A DNA stretch of 64,000 nt from Anomaloglossus baeobatrachus. Lineage: Eukaryota > Chordata > Amphibia > Anura > Aromobatidae. The notes beneath the pieces were generated by a model. It saw only the letters and a program-made list of their open reading frames with translations. It did no database searches and had not been told where the DNA came from. The stretch lies in NCBI RefSeq assembly GCF_048569485.1, contig NC_134364.1, positions 129,185,089 through 129,249,088 of the forward strand, given 5' to 3'. Positions 46,239 to 58,200 of this stretch are shown in pieces (the stretch's first letter is position 1; every line of letters starts with the position of its first letter). The position numbers and the translations under genes are program-made.

Positions 46239-46247
46239 CCTTTTATA
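46239..46247 (-). promoter_or_regulatory. TATA box of the Harbinger MADF gene
   Basis: CCTTTTATA on the plus strand reads TATAAAAGG on the minus strand, a strong TATA box. It lies between the right subterminal motif cluster and the proposed first exon. Confidence 0.65.
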
Positions 46248-46289
46248 AGTTGTGTGATGATGGAAAAAAAAAAATTTGCGCATGCTCTG

Positions 46290-46605
46290 TTTACCAAACC
46301 GGATGCGGTCACCGCATCCGGTTTAAACCGCATTGCGCCGGATCCGGCATGCATAGACAACCATTGTATACAATGCCGCATTGTACCGGATCCGGCAGAA
46401 TGCGGTTTTTTTAAGGGGCAGAAAAACGTTACATGATACGTTCTATCCGGCCGCCGCATTTAATTATTTTGCCGCATCCGGAAAAAACCGGATGCACCGC
46501 AAAGCCATCAGGTACAATCCGGTTACAATGCAAGTCTATGGGGATAAACCGGATGCGATACCGGATCCGTTTTATCCTTTTTTTTCCGGATTGTACCTGA
46601 TGGCA
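46290..46605. repeat. Right subterminal CCGGAT cluster of the Harbinger
   Basis: Many copies of CCGGATGCGG, GCCGGATCCGGC and CCGCATCCGG in both orientations, the counterpart of the cluster at 39945-40135. Confidence 0.6.
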
Positions 46606-49310
46606 AAAAACTGATGTGTGAAAGTAGCCTTAGACTAGTATAGTGCCATGATGGATGATAGGATCGATCCCTCAAAACCAAAGCCTCGAAGCGTCCTTTC
46701 CATGAATCCCCAGTGGATTCTGTCAAACGCCTTCTCCGCATCCAAAGATAGGAGCAGATAAGGCGTTTGACTCACCTCCACCTCAGCGATCAGGTCAATA
46801 AGGCGTCGGGTTCCATCACTGGTCTGTCTATTTTTGACAAATCCAACTTGGTCCCAGTGAATTAGCTCAGGGAGGATGTGCAGGAGCCTTAGAGACAATG
46901 CTTTAGCATATAATTTGACGTCCGTATTTAATAACGAGATTGGCCGAAAATTTGCTGGAGTGTCTGGGTCTTTTCCAGGTTTGGGCAGGGTAATAATATG
47001 AGAATTCAGCATTTCTACAGGAAAGGAACTTTCTTGGTGGTCTCATTCAACACTCTTGCCAAGTATGGTAAGACTGAGTTTTTATACTTTTTATAGGAGT
47101 CATTTGGAATGGTATCTGGTCCCTGGGCCTTGTGTAATTTTAGGGTATCTATAGCTCTATGAATTTCCAATGTTGTAAGTGCCTGGGAGAGCAATTCATT
47201 CTGTGTAATTGATAATTTTGGTAGATTTACTGATTCTAAGAATGTCATTATTTCTGCGTCATTTGGTTGGTGGGTCCGTTTGTCTCCTTTTAAGTTGTAT
47301 AGTGTTTCGTAATATTTAGCGAATTCGTTTGCAATTTGTTGAGGGTCCATTATTTTTTCCTTGTTGGGGCCAATTAACTATGGGATACGGGATTCTGCTG
47401 CACGTATTTTCACCTGTTTAGCTAACAATTCCCCCGATTTATTTCCTTGCCAATAATACTTCATTTTGAGTTTTTTGAGGGCATGCTCGTATGTGTGTAG
47501 ATTAAGCTCATGTATGTAGATCTGAGATCTCCGCCACTCTAGTGGGTGAGTAGGATTGTTTATGCAATCTATGTAAATTCCCCAACTTGGTTTGGATATC
47601 AGTTACTGCCATTTGCGTATTTTTTTGTAATGTGAGGCCTGTTTTATAAAATGCCCTCTCATGACCGCCTTGTGTGCACACCATAGGGTTGTGTCCGATA
47701 CTTCTCTATTGTCATTTTGTGCAAAATAATCGTGGATGGTTTGCTGCGTTTGTGGTGCGTAAGTAGGGTGGTTCAAGATATAAGTATTGAGCCTCCATAT
47801 TGGAGATTTATCTATTTCATGCTTCTCTATTTCCAGTGTGATGGGAGCGTGGTCACTCCAAGTGATATTTCCTATTTTTGCGGCTAACACTTGTGGAATT
47901 ACTGTTTTATCAACTAGAAAGAAATCAATTCTTGTGTAGGTATTGTGCGGGTGTGAAAGAAACGTGTAATCTCTTGTGGATGGATTCTTTATCTCCAAAC
48001 GTCATATAATTCATGTGTGTGAAACAGTTTTGTAAGTGGGCTAAGGTTAAGTTTTTTTGATCTAGATGTTGAATCCATGTTTGGCCACAGTGCTACATTG
48101 AAATCCCCTACTAGTATTAGAGGGCCCTTTTTAACTTTGTTGGCTTTTACTATTGTTTTCCTAATGTGTGTATATTGTCCTTTATTAGGGACATATACAG
48201 TTACTAGTGTGTATGGGATATTGTTAATTAAACATTGTAATATAATATATCGTCCATGAGGATCTATAATTTGGTTTGTTTGAGAAAAAGCAACCGAATC
48301 CCTTATTGCAATTGCCACCCCTCCTTTCTTCCGATCAGCTGGTGCCAGTAGCACACGCGGGAATCTTTTATGTTTTAATCTACTCGTATCGCCACTGTTT
48401 AAGTGAGTCTCCTGTACACACAATATGTCTGCATTGTTCTTCAATGCTTCTTTCCATATTGTTGACCTCTTGTATGGGGAATTTAGACCTTTGGCGTTAA
48501 TAGATATGAATTTAACCCCCATCTAAATGTTTTGTCTTGTTTGCTAAATGTCTCTGCTCTGTATATTTTGTCCCTTTTCTCTTATGTGAACTGATGGGGC
48601 ACACTGTTACACTCTCAATTTCATACTCTTCCACATTACTGATGCCCACGTCCATCGTATGACCACGTCGCTTCATACCCCCCTCTTTCTTTCCTGCAAT
48701 TCCGACTGGATGTTTCTTCAACTGTAAATAAAAAAAACAAGCAAACACAAGTAACTGTTGGACAAGTAACCTTGCTTTCAAGAGCTAAAACATAGGGTGC
48801 CCTTATGGGCTTCCCATATCGGGTATCAGGAGCCAAACTTAGGCCTATCAAACAAAATTTGGCCTGGGCTCTGACATATTCCCCAGGAGTAGACCAGGAA
48901 AAAGAAAAATGCCTGTTCAAAAGAGAAACAGAAAAAGAAAACAAAGAGAATAAAAAAGGAAACAATTTAGGAAAAAAATCAGGTAAATTCTCAGTGTAGA
49001 GAAGAGAAAAAACAGAAAACCAAGATCTCCAAGAAATCCAGGAAAAGGATCCATGTCCAAGTCTCGATATCGTATGGGGTCCATGCCATAAGTGACCCCC
49101 GGCTTCTTCAGACCCGAATTTTCTTCCCAAAGAGGGGCCTTACTGCTCTCAGTCTGTTTTTCCAAATGGCAAATCCCAAAGAACTCTTCTGTAAAGGATC
49201 AATTAGCAGAGTTCAATTCCGGTTTTTCAATCTCTGCTCCTGGCGGCTTAAACACTTTCTCTACATGCTTTGGACCATTCCTCCGCGATTTGTTGTGGTA
49301 GTGGGTTTCT

Positions 49311-50427
49311 CTACAGGCCTTCCCTGACTGTAGAGGGTAGATTACACTCCTTGCAGAGTCGTAAGGCTTGTTCCGGGCTGCTTGCCACATGCTTGTGCCC
49401 ATCTTTAGTTATTATAAGCTTTACTGGGAAACCCCATTTGTATGGGATGTTGTGTTCCCTTAGTATCCCTGTGCATGATGAGAATTCCTTTCTGCGTGTT
49501 AAAGTGAATGCCGATAAGTCTGTATATATGGATATATCTTTAAAACGATCAGGCAGAGATGTCGGGTTTCGAGCTGCCTCCATCACTTTTTCTTTGATGT
49601 GGAAGAAATGTATTCTAACTATTACATCTCTGGGTATTGAGGCTGGGAGATGCTTAGGAAGCCTCTGGGCTCTGTCCAGAACCAGATCTATCTGCGTAGA
49701 GTCCAGCATCAGGCATGAGAAATAATCAGTGAGAAATTCTTTGAGAGTATCTATTATAACCGTCTCTGAAATACCTCTCAGTCTGACGTTGTTGCGGCGT
49801 GATCTGTCCTCTATATCCGCTATTTTGAGCTTTAGTGCGTCTACCTCTTCATCTATAGACAACTGAATCCACCACCTCATTGTGCGCCGTTGTTAGCTCC
49901 GCCATCTTATCTTCTATGTGAGACGTGCGTTCTCTTATGGCATTAATGTCCCTTTGCATAGATCTAAGCATATTTTTCATATCTTTTTTAAATGTGGACA
50001 TTATTTCAGACATAAGCTGTCTCATAGTATGCTCATTGAGTGGCTCTGCAGCTGTAACATTTGTATTGCGATGCCTGTACTCTGTAGTGCTGCTGGTATC
50101 TTTCAAGCCTCTTCCAGGAGAGGAAGCCTGGGGCTGGATTACTGGGTCCTCCCCCTGGTCCCTCTCCTCCTGGCCCGTGTGCTCCCTGAGTGTATCCCAG
50201 TCCTGTTCTTCTTCCCTGCGGTTATAGGGGCTGCTCCCTCCATGTTTCCCTTCTGCTGTCCCCTGCATGATGTCTCCTACCTCTCCCAGCCCGCATGGAG
50301 TTGTGGATTTCAGTGCTGCCACGCCGTGCTTGTGCTTTCCGGCACCATTTTGAGTGCCCTCTGCTGCAGGGTAAAACTGGGTGAGTTTGATAGGGCTTTT
50401 CCTTCCTTTGCCCCTGCCGCTTTTCAT
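49311..50427 (-). pseudogene. LINE ORF1 (RNA-binding protein), one frameshift
   Basis: The N-terminal part at 49849-50427 (MKSGRGKGRKSPIKL...) ends in a coiled coil (MRSMQRDINAIRERTSHIED). The C-terminal part at 49311-49880 starts in another frame and holds IEDRSRRNNVRLRGI, the RRM/transposase-22 signature of L1 ORF1p. ORF1p coats the element RNA as a trimer. The switch of frame lies near 49850-49880. Codons 5' of the ATG are not conserved enough to suggest another start. Confidence 0.85.
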
Positions 50428-51008
50428 GGCTCCTCACTCCTGACTTCTTCCGCTGACAATCGGATCTGGAGCTGCTAAATAACGCTGTGTGCCGCTGTAT
50501 GCCGCTGCATACTTCCCAGGGGGCTTTGCTCTAGAATCACTGCGTTGAGAAACACGTGATGGTGTCTCCGCAGTGGATATGTTGATCTCCCTAAGGTCAA
50601 CAATGCTTGCTAAAGTAGTCTTTTACTAGGCATTGCCCCCACTAGCCAGATTCCTACTCCACACTGATGAGGGGCAAATACCCCGAAACGGCTGTCTGTG
50701 GATGGATACCATGTTTGGTATAGGTGGTCTCCTTGACTGGAGACTGCCCTTCCTGTGGTTGTTCCTTCCCGGTGAAAGACCTGGCTAGTTTCCTGCCAGC
50801 GTTGAGAAACATGTGATGGTGTCTCCGCGGCTTTCTCATTTGCATACTTCCCAGGGGGCTTTGCTCTAGAATCACTGCGTTGAGAAACACGTGATGGTGT
50901 CTCCGCAGTGGATATGTTGATCTCCCTAAGGTCAACAATGCTTGCTAATGGGGTCAGTATGCACCGGCGACTCACTACTGTGCTTCCTTCTCCATGTGCT
51001 GCTGGCCC
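50428..51008 (-). promoter_or_regulatory. LINE 5' UTR with a duplicated segment
   Basis: A segment of about 100 bp (starting CTTCCCAGGGGGCTTTGCTC) occurs at 50512-50613 and again at 50846-50947, 334 bp apart. A third partial copy is near 50799-50860. Repeated 5' monomers are common in L1-type promoters. Confidence 0.65.
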
Positions 51009-51047
51009 CATATGCGTTTTTTTTACATGTCAGTGAAAAACAGGCCT

Positions 51048-51930
51048 GAGTCGCAGCCTGATTTACGGTCACAGGACTCACCTGTGACAGCAAATCACCT
51101 GAGTGAGGGCACCGCTCATCGCACAGCTCACTTGGGTGATTTGCTGTCACAGGTGGATGACTCCAGCTGTGGCTGCGGATAACCTAATTGACGTCACCGC
51201 TGATAGAGCGACTCACTTCTGTTGCTGCGTGGAGCTCACAGCTAGCAGTCATGTTCTATGGCCGTTCGCTGTCAGCTTCCGATGTAGCAGAGCTGAAAGC
51301 ATCGTGGGACCTCTTGTGGGTTATGTTGGACCTGGAGGGGTGTTTAGTAGGTTAATAAAGTGGTGAAAGAGGGTGTTTTTTGTTTTTTATTCCAAATAAA
51401 AGATTTTTTGGGTGTGTGTGCTTATTTACTTTCACTTACAGGTTAATCATGGGGGGTGTCTCAGACACCTGCCATGATTAACCAAGGACTACGACAAGGA
51501 CAGCTATGGGCTGCCATTAACTGCTTATTACTCCGATTGCCACTGCACCAGGGCAATTCGGGAAGAGTGGGTAAGGTCCCGGGAGTGTTGAATCTAATGG
51601 ATGTGGCAATTCCGGGCAAAACGATAAGCCTCCTCAGTCTGAGAATACCAGCCAGAAGATGTTAGGCTTTATCTTGGCTGGGTGTCGCACGTCATGTTTT
51701 TTTTATTTATTTATTGTACTGCACGATATAGACCCGCCCACCGGCGGCTGTGATTTGTTGCAGTGAGACAGCTGTCACTCACCGTGGGGGCTCGCCTGAC
51801 TGCAACCAATCATAGGCTCCGGTGGGCAGGGGAAGCAGTGAATATGAGAAGCTGCAGGAGCAGTGTGACAGCCGTGCAGCGCCGCGCCAGTGATCGGTGA
51901 TTATGAAGGAGGGAGAGACTAAGAGACTTG
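51048..51930. repeat. Core sequence shared with the Harbinger-type element at 818-2906
   Basis: In reverse orientation, 51175-51925 matches about 1240-2220. Shared blocks include CCGCCCACCGGCGGCTGTGA, GCACGATATAGACCCGCCCA, and a block around TCAGCTTCCGATGTAGCAGA. The two elements have different terminal repeats. Confidence 0.7.
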
Positions 51931-52242
51931 CGTTTTTGTTGACAAGAACGCATCCAAAATGCAGTGTGAATGCATAACTAAACATTTTGGTGGCGTTTTG
52001 ATACACCTCATTCATTTCAATAGGTGGAAAATCAAACCAAAAACGCAATGAAGTGACATGCTGCTTTTTTTTAGGCAATGATTTTAACAAACATTTGACA
52101 AACAAAACGTTGCCTACAAAAAACGTGCGCATTGAATTTTCTGACTTCTCATAGACTTTGCTGGGGAAGCACACCGCATGCATTTTGTCAATGACACAGT
52201 ACAGTTTAAAACGCAGGAAAAAAGCAACGTGCGGACATGGCC

Positions 52243-55200
52243 TGATTGGTGTCTGTGGTAAAAGGAAAGCTGCACTGTAATTAATCTCTGTCTCTTTAGT
52301 AAAAGGAAAGCTGCAGTGTGATTGGTGTCTGGTTTTTAAAAGCAAATCTGTACTGTGATTTTTGACTGTGGTAAAAGGAAAGCTGCACTGTAATTAAACT
52401 CTTGAGTAAAAGGAAAGCTGCAGTGTGATTGGTGACTGGTAAAAGGAAAGCTGCACTGTGATTGGTGACTGGTAAAAGGAAAGCTGCACTGTGATTGGTC
52501 TTTGTGGTAAAAGGAAAGCTTTACTGTGGTGTCTGTGGTAAAAGGAAAGCTGCACTGTTATTGGTCTCTGTAGTAAAAGGAAAGCTGCAGTGTGATTGGT
52601 CTCTGTTGTAGAAGGAAAGGTGCACTGTGATTGGTCTCTATTAAAAAAGTAAAGCTGCACTGTCATTGGGCTCTGTGGTAAAAGCAAAGCTGCACTGTGA
52701 TTGGTGTCTGTGCTAAAAGGAAAGCTGCAGTGTAATTGGTCTCGGAATCTGTTGTAGAAGGAAAGCTGTACTGTGGTCTCTGTGGTAAATGGAAAGCTGC
52801 ACTGTGATTGGTCTCTGTAGTAAAAGGAAAGCCGCAGTGTGATTGGTCTCTGTTGTAGAAGGAAAGCTGCACTGTGATTGGTCTATTGTAAAAGGAAAGC
52901 TGCACTGTGATTGGTGTCTGTGGTAAATGGAAAGCTGCACTGTGGTGTCTGTGGTAAAAGGAAAGCTGCACTGTGATTGGGGTCTGTGGTAAAAGGAAAG
53001 CTGTAGTGCGATTGGTCTCTGTGGTAAAAGGAAAGCTGCAGTGCGATTGGTCTCTGTGGTAAAAGGAAAGCTGAAGTGTGATTGGTCTCTGTTGTAGAAG
53101 GAAAGCTGCACTGTGATTGGTGTCTGTGGTAAAAGGAAAGCTGCACTGTGATTGGGGTCTGTTGTAAAAGGAAAGGTGCACTGTGATTGGTCTCTGTAGT
53201 AAAAGGAAAGCTGCAGTGTGATTGGTCTCTGTTGTAGAAGGAAAGCTGCACTGTGATTGGTCTATTGTAAAAGGAAAGCTGCACTGTGATTGGTCTCTGT
53301 GGTAAAAGCAAAGCTGCACTGTGATTGGTCTCTATTGTAAAAGTAAAGCTGCACTGTGATTGGTCTCTGTGGTAAAAGCAAAGCTGCACTGTAATTGGTG
53401 TCTGTGCTAAAAAGAAAGCTGCAGTGTAATTGGTCTCGGTTCTAGAAGGAAAGCTGCACTGTGATTGGTCTATTGATCTCTATAGTAAAAGGAAAGCTGC
53501 ACTCACTGTGATTAGGCTCTGTGGTAAAAGGAAAGCTGCACTCACTGTGATTAGGCTCTGTGGTAAAAGGAAAGCTGCACTGTCTTTGGTCTCTGTGGTA
53601 AAAGGAAAGCTGCACTGTGATTGGTCTCTATTGTAAAAGGAAAGCTGCACTGTGATTGGTCTCTGTGGTAAAAGGAAAGCTGCACTGTGATTGGTCTTTG
53701 TGGTAAAAGGAAAGCTTTACTGTGGTGTCTGTGGTAAAAGGAAAGCTGCAGTGTGATTTGTCTCTTGATCTCTATAGTAAAAGAAAAGCTGCACTCACTG
53801 TGATTAGGCTCTGTGGTAAAAGGAAAGCTGCACTGTATTGGTCTCTATTGTAAAAGGAAAGCTGCACTGTGATTGGTGTCTGTGCTAAAAGGAAAGCTGC
53901 ACTGTGATTGGTGTCTGTGCTAAAAGAAAAGCTGCACTGTGATTGGTGTCTGTGGTAAAAGGAAAGCTGCACTGTGATTGGTCTCTGTTGTAGAAGGAAA
54001 GCTGCACTCACTGTGATTAGGCTCTGTGGTAAAAGGGAAGCTGCACTGTGTTTGGTCTCTGTGGTAAAAGGAAAGCTGCACTGTTTGGTCTCTGTGGTAA
54101 AAGGAAAGCTGCACTGTTTGGTCTCTGTGGTAAAAGGAAAGCTGCACAGTGATTGGTCTCTGTGGTAAAAGGAAAGCTGCACTGTGATTGGTGTCTGTGC
54201 TAAAAGGAAAGCTGCACTGTGATTGGAGTCTGTTGTAAAAGGAAAGGTGCACTATGACTGATGTCTGTGGTAAAAGGAAAGCTGCACTGTTATTGGTCTC
54301 TGTAGTAAAAGGAAAGCTGCAGTGTGATTGGTCTCTGTTGTAGAAGGAAAGGTGCACTGTGATTGGTGTCTGTTGTAAATGGAAAGCTGCACTGTGGTGT
54401 CTGTGGTAAAAGGAAAGCTGCACTGTGATTAGGGTCTGTGGTAAAAGGAAAGCTGTAGTGCGATTGGTCTCTGTGGTAAAAGGAAAGCTGCAGTGCGATT
54501 GGTCTCTGTGGTAAAATGAAAGCTGAAGTGTGATTGGTCTCTGTTGTAGAAGGAAAGCTGCACTCACTGTGTTGGGTCTCTGTGGTAAAAGGAAAGCTGC
54601 ACTGTAATTGGTGTCTGTGCTAAAAGGAAAGCTGCACTGTGATTGGTGTCTGTGGTAAAAGGAAAGCTGCACTGTGATTGGGGTCTGTTGTAAAAGGAAA
54701 GGTGCACTGTGATTGGTCTCTGTAGTAAAAGGAAAGCTGCAGTGTGATTGGTCTCTGTTGTAGAAGGAAAGCTGCACTGTGATTGGTCTCTGTGGTAAAA
54801 GGAAAGCTGCACTGTGATTGGGGTCTGTTGTAAAAGGAAAGCTGCACTGTGATTGGTGTCTGTGGTAAAAGGAAAGCTGCACTGTGATTGGGGTCTGTTG
54901 TAAAAGGAAAGGTGCACTGTGATTGGTCTCTGTAGTAAAAGGAAAGCTGCAGTGTGATTGGTCTCTGTTGTAGAAGGAAAGCTGCACTGTGATTGGTCTA
55001 TTGTAAAAGGAAAGCTGCACTGTGATTGGTCTCTGTGGTAAAAGCAAAGCTGCACTGTGATTGGTCTCTATTGTAAAAGTAAAGCTGCACTGTGATTGGT
55101 CTCTGTGGTAAAAGCAAAGCTGCACTGTGATTGGTGTCTGTGCTAAAAAGAAAGCTGCAGTGTAATTGGTCTCGGTTCTAGAAGGAAAGCTGCACTGTGA

Positions 55201-58200
55201 TTGGTCTATTGCTCTCTATAGTAAAAGGAAAGCTGCACTCACTGTGATTAGGCTCTGTGGTAAAAGGAAAGCTGCACTCACTGTGATTAGGCTCTGTGGT
55301 AAAAGGAAAGCTGCACTGTGTTTGGTCTCTGTGGTAAAAGGAAAGCTGCACTGTGATTGGTCTCTATTGTAAAAGGAAAGCTGCACTGTGATTGTTCTCT
55401 GTGGTAAAAGGAAAGCTGCACTGTGATTGGTCTTTGTGGTAAAAGGAAAGCTTTACTGTGGTGTCTGTGGTAAAAGGAAAGCTGCAGTGTGATTTGTCTC
55501 TTGATCTCTATAGTAAAAGAAAAGCTGCACTCACTGTGATTAGGCTCTGTGGTAAAAGGAAAGCTGCACTGTGATTGGTGTCTGTGCTAAAAGGAAAGCT
55601 GCACTGTGATTGGTGTCTGTGCTAAAAGAAAAGCTGCACTGTGATTGGTGTCTGTGGTAAAAGGAAAGCTGCACTGTGATTGGTCTCTGTTGTAGAAGGA
55701 AAGCTGCACTCACTGTGATTAGGCTCTGTGGTAAAAGGGAAGCTGCACTGTGTTTGGTCTCTGTGGTAAAAGGAAAGCTGCACTGTTTGGTCTCTGTGGT
55801 AAAAGGAAAGCTGCACTGTTTGGTCTCTGTGGTAAAAGGAAAGCTGCACAGTGATTGGTCTCTGTGGTAAAAGGAAAGCTGCACTGTGATTGGTGTCTGT
55901 GCTAAAAGGAAAGCTGCACTGTGATTGGGGTCTGTTGTAAAAGGAAAGGTGCACTATGATTGATGTCTGTGGTAAAAGGAAAGCTGCACTGTTATTGGTC
56001 TCTGTAGTAAAAGGAAAGCTGCAGTGTGATTGGTCTCTGTTGTAGAAGGAAAGGTGCACTGTGATTGGTGTCTGTGGTAAATGGAAAGCTGCACTGTGGT
56101 GTCTGTGGTAAAAGGAAAGCTGCACTGTGATTGGGGTCTGTGGTAAAAGGAAAGCTGTAGTGCGATTGGTCTCTGTGGTAAAAGGAAAGCTGCAGTGCGA
56201 TTGGTCTCTGTGGTAAAATGAAAGCTGAAGTGTGATTGGTCTCTGTTGTAGAAGGAAAGCTGCACTCACTGTGTTGGGTCTCTGTGGTAAAAGGAAAGCT
56301 GCACTGTAATTGGTGTCTGTGCTAAAAGGAAAGCTGCACTCACTGTGTTGGGTCTCTGTGGTAAAAGGAAAGCTGCACTGTAATTGGTGTCTGTGCTAAA
56401 AGGAAAGCTGCACTGTGATTGGTGTCTGTGGTAAAAGGAAAGCTGCACTGTGATTGGGGTCTGTTGTAAAAGGAAAGGTGCACTGTGATTGGTCTCTGTA
56501 GTAAAAGGAAAGCTGCAGTGTGATTGGTCTCTGTTGTAGAAGGAAAGCTGCACTGTGATTGGTCTATTGTAAAAGGAAAGCTGCACTGTGATTGGTCTCT
56601 GTGGTAAAAGCAAAGCTGCACTGTGATTGGTCTCTATTGTAAAAGTAAAGCTGCACTGTGATTGGTCTCTGTGGTAAAAGGAAAGCTGTAGTGCGATTGG
56701 TCTCTGTGGTAAAAGGAAAGCTGCAGTGCGATTGGTCTCTGTGGTAAAATGAAAGCTGAAGTGTGATTGGTCTCTGTTGTAGAAGGAAAGCTGCACTCAT
56801 TGTGTTGGGTCTCTGTGGTAAAAGGAAAGCTGCACTGTAATTGGTGTCTGTGCTAAAAGGAAAGCTGCACTGTGATTGGTGTCTGTGGTAAAAGGAAAGC
56901 TGCACTGTGATTGGGGTCTGTTGTAAAAGGAAAGGTGCACTGTGATTGGTCTCTGTAGTAAAAGGAAAGCTGCAGTGTGATTGGTCTCTGTTGTAGAAGG
57001 AAAGCTGCACTGTGATTGGTCTATTGTAAAAGGAAAGCTGCACTGTGATTGGTGTCTGTGGTAAATGGAAAGCTGCACTGTGGTGTCTGTGGTAAAAGGA
57101 AAGCTGCACTGTGATTGGGGTCTGTGGTAAAAGGAAAGCTGTAGTGCGATTGGTCTCTGTGGTAAAAGGAAAGCTGCAGTGCGATTGGTCTCTGTGGTAA
57201 AATGAAAGCTGAAGTGTGATTGGTCTCTGTTGTAGAAGGAAAGCTGCACTCACTGTGTTGGGTCTCTGTGGTAAAAGGAAAGCTGCACTGTAATTGGTGT
57301 CTGTGCTAAAAGGAAAGCTGCACTGTGATTGGTGTCTGTGGTAAAAGGAAAGCTGCACTGTGATTGGGGTCTGTTGTAAAAGGAAAGGTGCACTGTGATT
57401 GGTCTCTGTAGTAAAAGGAAAGCTGCAGTGTGATTGGTCTCTGTTGTAGAAGGAAAGCTGCACTGTGATTGGTCTATTGTAAAAGGAAAGCTGCACTGTG
57501 ATTGGTCTCTGTGGTAAAAGCAAAGCTGCACTGTGATTGGTGTCTGTGCTAAAAAGAAAGCTGCAGTGTAATTGGTCTCGGTTCTAGAAGGAAAGCTGCA
57601 CTGTGATTGGTCTATTGATCTCTATAGTAAAAGGAAAGCTGCACTCACTGTGATTAGGCTCTGTGGTAAAAGGAAAGCTGCACTCACTGTGATTAGGCTC
57701 TGTGGTAAAAGGAAAGCTGCACTGTGTTTGGTCTCTGTGGTAAAAGGAAAGCTGCACTGTGATTGGTCTCTGTGGTAAAAGGAAAGCTGCACTGTGATTG
57801 GTCTTTGTGGTAAAAGGAAAGCTTTACTGTGCTGTCTGTGGTAAAAGGAAAGCTGCAGTGTGATTTGTCTCTTGATCTCTATAGTAAAAGAAAAGCTGCA
57901 CTCACTATGATTAGGCTCTGTGGTAAAAGGAAAGCTGCACTGTATTGGTCTCTATTGTAAAAGGAAAGCTGCACTGTGATTGGTGTCTGTGCTAAAAGGA
58001 AAGCTGCACTGTGATTGGTGTCTGTGCTAAAAGAAAAGCTGCACTGTGATTGGTGTCTGTGGTAAAAGGAAAGCTGCACTGTGATTGGTCTCTGTTGTAG
58101 AAGGAAAGCTGCACTCACTGTGATTAGGCTCTGTGGTAAAAGGGAAGCTGCACTGTGTTTGGTGTCTGTGCTAAAAGGAAAGCTGCACTGTGATTGGTGT

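Larger units (their letters stand above)
39923..46629. mobile_element. PIF-Harbinger transposon with both genes apparently intact
   Basis: 6707 bp. The inverted ends are GGCTACTTTCACACATCAGT on the left and ACTGATGTGTGAAAGTAGCC on the right. TTA is duplicated at 39920-39922 and 46630-46632. It carries two convergent genes: a DDE transposase on the plus strand and a MADF/Myb-like protein on the minus strand, as is standard for animal Harbingers. Both subterminal regions are packed with CGGATCCG/CCGGAT motifs. A 175-bp tandem array fills about a third of its length. It sits in ORF2 of the LINE, so it is the newest layer of the nest. Confidence 0.93.
38200..48522 (-). pseudogene. LINE ORF2 (AP endonuclease and reverse transcriptase), several frame breaks, split by Harbinger
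   Basis: Endonuclease: 47989-48522 (MGVKFISINAKGLNSPYKRS, VQETHLNSGD, LVGDFNVALW) and 47603-47998 (RIDFFLV, SDHAPITLEI). Reverse transcriptase: 47015-47350, 46635-47012 (LPKPGKDPDTPANFRPISLL, SLDAEKAFDRIHW), then after the Harbinger 39694-39888 (NGTRQGCHLSPLIF, LLADDVIL) and 39153-39722. C-terminal part: 38966-39244, 38713-39087 and 38200-38463 (HIWWECGMIQPVW). These pieces lie in different frames, giving at least five breaks besides the 6.7-kb insertion. ORF2p nicks target DNA and reverse-transcribes the RNA there. Confidence 0.88.
37887..51008 (-). mobile_element. L1-like LINE (L1/Tx1 group), nearly full length, split by a Harbinger transposon
   Basis: It is flanked by a 10-bp target duplication CATATGCGTT at 37877-37886 and 51009-51018. 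The poly(A) tail appears as a T run at 37888-37905, so the element reads on the minus strand. Excluding the Harbinger (39923-46629 and one TTA copy) it is about 6.4 kb. It has a 5' UTR (50428-51008), an ORF1 and an ORF2 with AP endonuclease and reverse transcriptase. Both frames are damaged, so this copy is inactive. Confidence 0.88.
37337..51047. mobile_element. Second copy of the AGGCCTGTTTCACAC MITE, split by a LINE
   Basis: 37337-37876 and 51019-51047 align with the MITE at 21681-22316 in reverse orientation: AGGCCTGTTTCACACCTCAG on the left, and GTCAGTGAAAAACAGGCCT on the right. The break falls between GGAGGGTCATATGCGTT and TTTTACATGTCAGTG, which are adjacent in the unbroken copy. Confidence 0.8.
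36957..52241. mobile_element. MITE-like element with AGG..ATGTCCGCACG ends, itself split by later insertions
   Basis: The left end GAGGGTATGTCCGCACGCTG is matched in inverted form on the right by AACGTGCGGACATGGCC, ending at about 52239. The element's own sequence is 36957-37336 and 51048-52241. The middle is a second MITE with its own insertions. The right part (about 51175-51925) is homologous, in reverse, to the core of the element at 818-2906. The superfamily is unknown and no clear target duplication is seen. Confidence 0.6.
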
